A stretch of DNA of 10,120 nt. Source: Bacteroidota bacterium (GTDB lineage: Bacteria; Bacteroidota; Bacteroidia; SXHM01). The notes beneath the pieces are model-generated. The model was not told the origin of the DNA, made no database searches, and worked only from the letters and a program-made list of their open reading frames with translations. Where the stretch lies: positions 1 to 10,120 of the forward strand of contig SXHM01000019.1 in NCBI GenBank assembly GCA_005773695.1. Reading direction: 5' to 3'. The position numbers were made by a program, and so were the translations under genes. Of the stretch, positions 5,756 through 10,120 are shown one piece after another (positions within the stretch are counted from its first letter, which is position 1; every line of letters begins with the position of its first letter).

Positions 5756-6994
5756 TTAAATAGCCCCTGCTTCCATTTTAACAAGGTGTGCAAGATTACC
5801 TATGACGCGATTGTGCTTTTTCACAAACGGATTATCCATATCCCACACATAACCGGCAAGTACTGAACAAATCTGCTTTTTGATATTCAAATCAACTTTA
5901 GGCGAGAAGAAAATATCCTGCAAAGTGCCGTCATACCAACCGGCTACATAGGAGCGGAAAGTATCAACTCCCTGCTTCATGTGTTGACTAAAATCTTTTT
6001 CCCAATCTACTTTTTCGCCCTTTATCTGGCGGCACGCAAGCTTTGCAGCCACGGCACCCGATTCGGTTGCAAATGTTACACCTGACGAAAAAACAGGATC
6101 CAGAAACTCACTGCTGTTCCCAGTAAGCGCATAACCATCTCCGTAAAATTGTTTTACCGAAATACTCCAGCCTTCAATTGTTCGTGGCTCAAAAACTAAC
6201 TCTATATCTTTAAAGCGTTCGCGCAAATGCTCGCAATCTTCAATTATATTGCGGTATTGCACCTCATTACTGCCTGTAAAATTCTCAAAAAACCAATTAT
6301 TACCAACAAAACCAAGCGAAGTTATTCCGTCAGAAAACGGAATAACCCAAATCCATACATCGGTATGGTGAGCAATGATTGTAATACGGTTTCCATCAAT
6401 ATTATCGGGGCGTCTTACATCTTTCACATGCGCAAACAATGTTTTGCGTGCCGGAAAATTGGAAGGTTTATTCAAATCAAACAGATTAGGTAAAACACGC
6501 CCGTAACCGCTTGAGTCGATAATAAATTTTGCTTCTATCTGTCTTTTATTTCCGTTGGCATCTTCAACCATAGTAAGCGAATTGGTTCCGTTCATTTGAA
6601 CATCAACAACTCCTGTTTCATAATAAATAGAAACACCTTTCTTTTCTGTTTCATCAGCCAGGGCTTTGTCAAACTTAGCGCGGGGAACCTGCCATGTCCA
6701 TTTCCAGCCATCAGTAAATTGCTCCGAAAAATTGAAATCACACATTTTATCATCTTTCAAAAATTTAGCGCCAAATTTTTCCTGAAAACCTTGTGTTTTT
6801 ATTGCGTCAAGCAAACCTGCATCTTCCAGATGAACCATACAACGAGGCAAAAGACTTTCGCCTATTACAAAGCGAGGAAATTTCTGTTTCTCAACAATAA
6901 CTGCGTTCAATCCATTTTTCTTAACCAACGAAGCAGCCACAGTTCCCGATGGACCAGCACCAATCACCAATACATCCGTCTTTTCTATTTGCAT
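5756..6994 (-). CDS. Flavin-dependent halogenase-like oxidoreductase of a pigment cluster
   Basis: This 412-aa flavoprotein, counted from the ATG at 6994, begins MQIEKTDVLVIGAGPSGT, with the FAD fingerprint GAGPSG at 12-17. It carries the flavin-halogenase signature WxWxIP as WIWVIP (214-219), plus GESLLP (45-50) and a DPVFSSG flavin-contact block (299-305). Lys73, in FQEKFGAKF, lies in the region where phenolic halogenases have the lysine that directs hypochlorous acid. Halogenase-like genes occur in flexirubin clusters, and chlorinated flexirubins are known, so ring chlorination is a reasonable guess. Related family members work as plain monooxygenases or reductases. The alternative TTG start at 7012 is rejected because its three bases are the end of the -7 promoter box. 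The gene is divergent from the ammonia-lyase operon. No flavin reductase partner is visible in the window. Confidence 0.82.
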   Translation of the reverse strand: MQIEKTDVLVIGAGPSGTVAASLVKKNGLNAVIVEKQKFPRFVIGESLLPRCMVHLEDAGLLDAIKTQGFQEKFGAKFLKDDKMCDFNFSEQFTDGWKWTWQVPRAKFDKALADETEKKGVSIYYETGVVDVQMNGTNSLTMVEDANGNKRQIEAKFIIDSSGYGRVLPNLFDLNKPSNFPARKTLFAHVKDVRRPDNIDGNRITIIAHHTDVWIWVIPFSDGITSLGFVGNNWFFENFTGSNEVQYRNIIEDCEHLRERFKDIELVFEPRTIEGWSISVKQFYGDGYALTGNSSEFLDPVFSSGVTFATESGAVAAKLACRQIKGEKVDWEKDFSQHMKQGVDTFRSYVAGWYDGTLQDIFFSPKVDLNIKKQICSVLAGYVWDMDNPFVKKHNRVIGNLAHLVKMEAGAI

Positions 6995-7009
6995 TGAACT
7001 AATTTTCTG

Positions 7010-7043
7010 CAAAATTAAATTTTAACAACAATAAATCCCCAAA
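7010..7043 (-). promoter_or_regulatory. Promoter of the halogenase-like gene
   Basis: On the minus strand TAATTTTG (7017 down to 7010) is a full match to the Bacteroidota -7 box TAnnTTTG. A TTTG (7043-7040) lies 22 nt further upstream, near the expected -33 distance. The ATG at 6994 begins 15 nt after the box, giving a leader of under ten bases. The box contains the TTG that would otherwise be an upstream start codon, which settles the start choice. Confidence 0.55.
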
Positions 7044-7104
7044 TTATTGAAATCATTTTCCTTGCATTTATAGATTCGCTGTACAAACAAAAGAAACAAA
7101 TCAT

Positions 7105-7129
7105 TAAACTTGCATCCTTTTTCGAAAAA
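7105..7129 (+). promoter_or_regulatory. Putative -7 box and palindrome before the ammonia-lyase operon
   Basis: TAAACTTG (7105-7112) matches the TAnnTTTG box at seven of eight positions, 22 nt before the ATG at 7135. Right after it, TTTTTCGAAAAA (7118-7129) is a perfect 12-bp palindrome at the expected transcription start and only five bases before the start codon. It could be an operator for pigment control or simply AT-rich leader. The 140-nt divergent spacer holds no gene. Confidence 0.4.
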
Positions 7130-7134
7130 ACAGG

Positions 7135-8682
7135 ATGGTAGTAATAGGCAACAGATATTTAAATCTCGGAAATTTTAAAACGGTTTTATTTGATGGCGAC
7201 AAAATCGCCATCGATAAATTGGCATTGAAAAATGTTGATGACAATTACAAGTTCCTTGACAAGTTTTCGCATAACAAACTTATCTATGGTATCAACACCA
7301 GTTTTGGACCAATGGCTCAATACCGTATCAGCGAGAAAGATAAACTGGCATTGCAATATAATTTAATACGCAGCCACTGTTCGGGGCTTGGCAATCCCCT
7401 TGCTGAAGAATATTCAAAAGCAATAATGCTCGCCCGCTTAAATACACTTATGCTTGGGTATTCAGGTATTCATAAAAGCCTGGCTGAAACCATTGTTGCA
7501 TTTATAAATAATGACATTTATCCTTATATACCTGAACATGGAAGCGTTGGTGCAAGTGGTGATTTGGTACAACTGGCTCAATTTGCCTTAAACCTTATTG
7601 GTGAAGGCGAGGTGTTTTATAAAGGCAAAAAAATAAAAACAGCAGTTGCGCTGAAAGCAGCAAAAATAAAACCGTTACAGATTCAGATCCGCGAAGGTAT
7701 TGCACTCATGAATGGCACAGCGGCTATGACAGGAATTGGATTAATAAACATTCTGAAATCACAGAACCTGCTTTCATGGAGCATCATTGCATCTTCTATG
7801 ATTAATGAGATTGTGGAAGCATTTGACGACCATTTTTCGGAAGGGCTGAACAACGCAAAAATTCATGGCGGGCAAAAGAAAATTGCCGAAACCATGCGAG
7901 TAGCATTGAAAGGAAGTAAACTTATTCGCCATCGCCCCGATCATCTTTACAGCAAGAAAGTTGAAGTGGAAGTATTGAAAGATAAAGTGCAGGAATACTA
8001 TTCACTGCGTTGCGTTCCTCAAATATTGGGTCCTGTTTACGATACTATATTAAATGCAGAAAGTGTATTGCTTAATGAAGTAAACTCAGCAAACGACAAC
8101 CCTATTATTGACCACAAAAATGAGAATGTTTATCACGGAGGAAACTTTCACGGTGATTATGTTTCCTTTGAAATGGACAAACTCAAAATTGCTGTTGCCA
8201 AAATGAGCATGATGTGCGAACGACAACTCAATTATCTGCTAAACGATAAACTGAATGGAAAACTTCCTCCGTTTGTAAATCTTGGTAAACTCGGCCTCAA
8301 CTTTGGAATGCAGGGTATTCAGTTTACAGCAACATCAACTACTGCAGAAAATCAAACGCTTGCTTTCCCGATGTATCTGCATAGTATTCCTAACAATAAC
8401 GATAATCAGGACATTGTTAGCATGGGAACCAACGCTGCGCTGATCACCAAAAAGGTAGTGGATAATACTGCTGAAGTTATGGCAATTGAATTTATGACCA
8501 TTCTGCAGGCAGTAGATTATCTCGGTTTCGAAAATAAACTATCACCTGCAACACAAAAAGTTTTCAAGCAACTGAGAAAAATTGCACCTAAGTTTACAGA
8601 TGATAAACCCCGCAACGAAGAGTTGACCAATCTGAAAAAACTAATTCTCGATGAAACTCCTCTCAAAAATGTTTTTGCATAA
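7135..8682 (+). CDS. Aromatic amino acid ammonia-lyase, probably tyrosine ammonia-lyase
   Basis: This 515-aa enzyme is of the histidine/phenylalanine/tyrosine ammonia-lyase family, which eliminates ammonia using an MIO group made from an internal Ala-Ser-Gly. That triad is Ala140-Ser141-Gly142 in GSVGASGDLVQLA. Other active-site elements are Tyr51 (IYGINTSFG), Asn193 (LMNGTAA), Tyr289 and Arg292 (YYSLRCVPQ), and SANDNPII (318-325). The specificity loop reads NLIRSHCSG with His81. From memory, the blocks GPMAQYRI, QYNLIRSH, YSLRCVPQILGP and HSIPNNNDNQDIVSMGTN match the characterised Flavobacterium johnsoniae tyrosine ammonia-lyase very closely. That supports 4-coumarate formation from tyrosine as the aryl starter of a flexirubin-type pigment. 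No hutU, hutI or hutG neighbour is present, arguing against histidine degradation. The gene leads an operon; its last 32 nt overlap the next gene. Confidence 0.9.
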   Translation: MVVIGNRYLNLGNFKTVLFDGDKIAIDKLALKNVDDNYKFLDKFSHNKLIYGINTSFGPMAQYRISEKDKLALQYNLIRSHCSGLGNPLAEEYSKAIMLARLNTLMLGYSGIHKSLAETIVAFINNDIYPYIPEHGSVGASGDLVQLAQFALNLIGEGEVFYKGKKIKTAVALKAAKIKPLQIQIREGIALMNGTAAMTGIGLINILKSQNLLSWSIIASSMINEIVEAFDDHFSEGLNNAKIHGGQKKIAETMRVALKGSKLIRHRPDHLYSKKVEVEVLKDKVQEYYSLRCVPQILGPVYDTILNAESVLLNEVNSANDNPIIDHKNENVYHGGNFHGDYVSFEMDKLKIAVAKMSMMCERQLNYLLNDKLNGKLPPFVNLGKLGLNFGMQGIQFTATSTTAENQTLAFPMYLHSIPNNNDNQDIVSMGTNAALITKKVVDNTAEVMAIEFMTILQAVDYLGFENKLSPATQKVFKQLRKIAPKFTDDKPRNEELTNLKKLILDETPLKNVFA

Positions 8683-9517
8683 AACAGGCACAGCCCTGTT
8701 TTTAGTCTTTCTTGCACTTGCAACGCAGGCGCAGGATTATATATACATGAAGGATGGTTCGGAATACAATGCAAAAGTTGAAGAAATAACTCCGGATATT
8801 ATAAAATTCAAAAAGTTTGACCAACCTGACGGTCCTGTAAGAACTGTAAATGTTGTGGATGTTATTTCAATTCGCTATCAGGATGGAACTGAAGAAGTTT
8901 TCACTAAAGTTCAGGAACAACCGCAGGAAAAAGCAACAACTGAAGACCAGTATGTTTATTCCTTTGATGAACAAAAAAAGGAAGAAGACAAAGAAGTTGA
9001 AAAGCCAAAATCTAAATTTCAGCTGAACGGACACGACAAATATGTTTCACTTGGAGCAGGCTTCGGAAACAGCTATGGTGGTGCAGGAACACGCTTTCAG
9101 TTCAGAGTTGGAGGCATTGTGGGTTTTGGTTTACATACAGGTTTGGGTGTTTATCCGCGACCATTTTTAAATCCCGGAACAGGTTCGTTTCAACGAAGAA
9201 TTCAATTTGACTTTGGCGTAAAACTTTTTGTTTATAAATGGATTTATGTTGACTTTCAAATGGGCATGGTTGGTAGAGACAATGATTACTATCTTTATGA
9301 AACAGGTGACAGAGGGCAGTTTAGCGATGTGCTGTTTGGCCCTGCTCTGCTTGGCGGTGTTGATTATATTTTCGGAAAACACTTAGGTGTAAATCTTGGC
9401 GCAGGCGTTTCTTTTCCGATAACTGATGTAAATGGCGGAGGTGGAGGCGGTCCGCTACCTGAAACAAAAACAAATGTATATCCTGCTATAGACGCAGGTG
9501 TTTTTTATAAATTCTAA
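8651..9517 (+). CDS. Exported probable outer-membrane protein in the pigment operon, function unknown
   Basis: This is a 288-aa protein with a signal peptide (1-27, cleavage likely TQA|Q). A compact N-terminal domain (about 29-84) reads YIYMKDGSEYNAKVEEI, then IKFKKFDQPDGPVRTV, then DVISIRYQDGTEEVF. This KDG...KFD..DGP pattern recurs in many exported Bacteroidota proteins, from memory, without an established role. A charged Lys/Glu-rich linker (about 87-122) follows. A C-terminal region rich in Gly and aromatic residues (about 128-288) looks like an outer-membrane beta-barrel: alternating strands, a six-glycine run (262-267), and a final GVFYKF ending in Phe. The ATG at 8651 lies inside the ammonia-lyase gene (32-nt overlap); the ATG at codon 7 (8669, 14-nt overlap) also gives a good signal peptide. 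The overlap and the 3-nt gap to fabG indicate translational coupling. A role in placing or exporting the pigment is inference only. Confidence 0.72.
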   Translation: MKLLSKMFLHKTGTALFLVFLALATQAQDYIYMKDGSEYNAKVEEITPDIIKFKKFDQPDGPVRTVNVVDVISIRYQDGTEEVFTKVQEQPQEKATTEDQYVYSFDEQKKEEDKEVEKPKSKFQLNGHDKYVSLGAGFGNSYGGAGTRFQFRVGGIVGFGLHTGLGVYPRPFLNPGTGSFQRRIQFDFGVKLFVYKWIYVDFQMGMVGRDNDYYLYETGDRGQFSDVLFGPALLGGVDYIFGKHLGVNLGAGVSFPITDVNGGGGGGPLPETKTNVYPAIDAGVFYKF

Positions 9518-9520
9518 ATC

Positions 9521-10120
9521 ATGAAATGTGCATTGGTAACAGGCGGTTCAAGAGGTATTGGCAAAGCAATTTGCCTGAAACTTGCTGAACAAGGTTATCA
9601 CATTATCATAAATTTTCAGAGTAACGAAGATGCTGCCAGGCAAACATTGCAGGCTGTTACCGAAAAAGGAACTACAGGCGAGTTGCTGAAATTTGATGTT
9701 TCAAATCGTGAAGAAATTGAAGCAGTTCTTGGTAAATGGGTGGATGAGAACAAAGACAAAAATGTTGAAGTTCTAATTAACAATGCAGGTATCCGCAAAG
9801 ATCAGTTGCTGCCTTTTATGAAAGACGAAGAATGGGACAGCGTTATAAAAACCAATCTCGACAGCTTCTTTTTTGTAACGCGCACTGTTGTTAAAGGTAT
9901 GGTTGCAAAACGCTATGGTCGTATTGTAAATGTAGTTTCGCTTTCAGGCGTAAAAGGCTTGCCCGGACAAACCAATTACTCGGCAGCAAAAGCCGGTGTT
10001 ATTGGTGCAACAAAAGCGTTGGCACAGGAGTTAGGCAGAAGAAATATTACCGTAAATGCAATTGCTCCCGGCTTTATAAAAACCGACATGACAGAAGGTT
10101 TTGACGAAAAAGATTACAAA
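9521..10120 (+). CDS. fabG: 3-oxoacyl-ACP reductase (FabG-type SDR), truncated by window edge
   Basis: FabG reduces 3-ketoacyl-ACP to 3-hydroxyacyl-ACP with NADPH. The first 200 codons are present and open to the right edge; about 40 more are expected from family length. The short-chain dehydrogenase features are all intact: TGGSRGIG cofactor loop (7-14), Asp59-Val60, NNAG (87-90), and the tetrad Asn112, Ser140, Tyr153 and Lys157. The Ser-Tyr-Lys spacing equals that of E. coli FabG. APGFIKTDM (182-190) is the usual following block. It starts 3 nt after the exported-protein gene and belongs to the ammonia-lyase operon. The likely role is ketoreduction during polyene chain extension of an aryl-polyene/flexirubin pigment, rather than the primary fatty-acid enzyme, but sequence alone does not separate the two. 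Confidence 0.93.
   Translation, partial: MKCALVTGGSRGIGKAICLKLAEQGYHIIINFQSNEDAARQTLQAVTEKGTTGELLKFDVSNREEIEAVLGKWVDENKDKNVEVLINNAGIRKDQLLPFMKDEEWDSVIKTNLDSFFFVTRTVVKGMVAKRYGRIVNVVSLSGVKGLPGQTNYSAAKAGVIGATKALAQELGRRNITVNAIAPGFIKTDMTEGFDEKDYK

Noticed and set aside
6596..6997. 133-codon open frame on the plus strand, opposite the halogenase-like gene
   Set aside because: It is the shadow of a gene with clear flavin and halogenase motifs; its translation is low-complexity and domain-free.
7010..7012. TTG as upstream start of the halogenase-like gene (six extra residues)
   Set aside because: These bases form the end of a full TAnnTTTG promoter box, and the ATG at 6994 gives the usual flavoprotein N-terminus right before the first strand.
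7135..8682. Histidine ammonia-lyase (hutH) of histidine degradation
   Set aside because: No other hut genes are adjacent, it sits with fabG and a halogenase-like gene, and its sequence blocks resemble the F. johnsoniae tyrosine ammonia-lyase.

Overview
The window reads as a contiguous piece of a Bacteroidota chromosome. Supporting signs are AT-rich DNA, -7 promoter boxes of the form TAnnTTTG or close variants placed 15-22 nt before start codons, no Shine-Dalgarno sequences, a 50-aa Bacteroidota-type lipoprotein, a TamA/BamA-like outer-membrane protein, and flexirubin-type pigment genes. The closest relatives I can name from memory are the Flavobacterium/Chitinophaga type of pigmented bacteria; I cannot fix the genus.

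Left part (1-4168), mostly housekeeping. An OsmC-family protein (+) reads in from near the left edge and has no in-frame ATG in the window. It converges on a 50-aa lipoprotein gene (-) at 514-666, which has its own promoter and a clear intrinsic terminator. A 185-nt divergent spacer with an 8-bp inverted repeat leads to ung (uracil-DNA glycosylase). A TamA/BamA-like protein follows 15 nt later; its start codon lies inside a 10-bp-period repeat. A LOG-family (TIGR00730) nucleotide-monophosphate phosphoribohydrolase follows with its own -7 box. It ends in a long imperfect hairpin with a T tract that stops two bases before the next start codon.

Middle (4169-5758). A 515-aa FAD-dependent dehydrogenase of the COG2509 type converges, across 39 nt containing a perfect hairpin, on the pigment region.

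Right part (5756-10120). This looks like the edge of a flexirubin / aryl-polyene type pigment cluster. A flavin-dependent halogenase-like protein (-) is transcribed divergently from a tight + strand operon: a tyrosine-ammonia-lyase-like enzyme with an MIO Ala-Ser-Gly triad, an exported 288-aa protein with a probable beta-barrel whose start overlaps the lyase gene, and a FabG-type ketoreductase 3 nt later that runs off the right edge. Proposed division of labour (inference): the lyase makes a 4-coumarate starter, FabG takes part in polyene chain extension, the flavoprotein halogenates or oxidises the aromatic ring, and the exported protein serves the outer membrane where these pigments reside. 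No rRNA, tRNA, CRISPR array, transposase or phage gene was seen.
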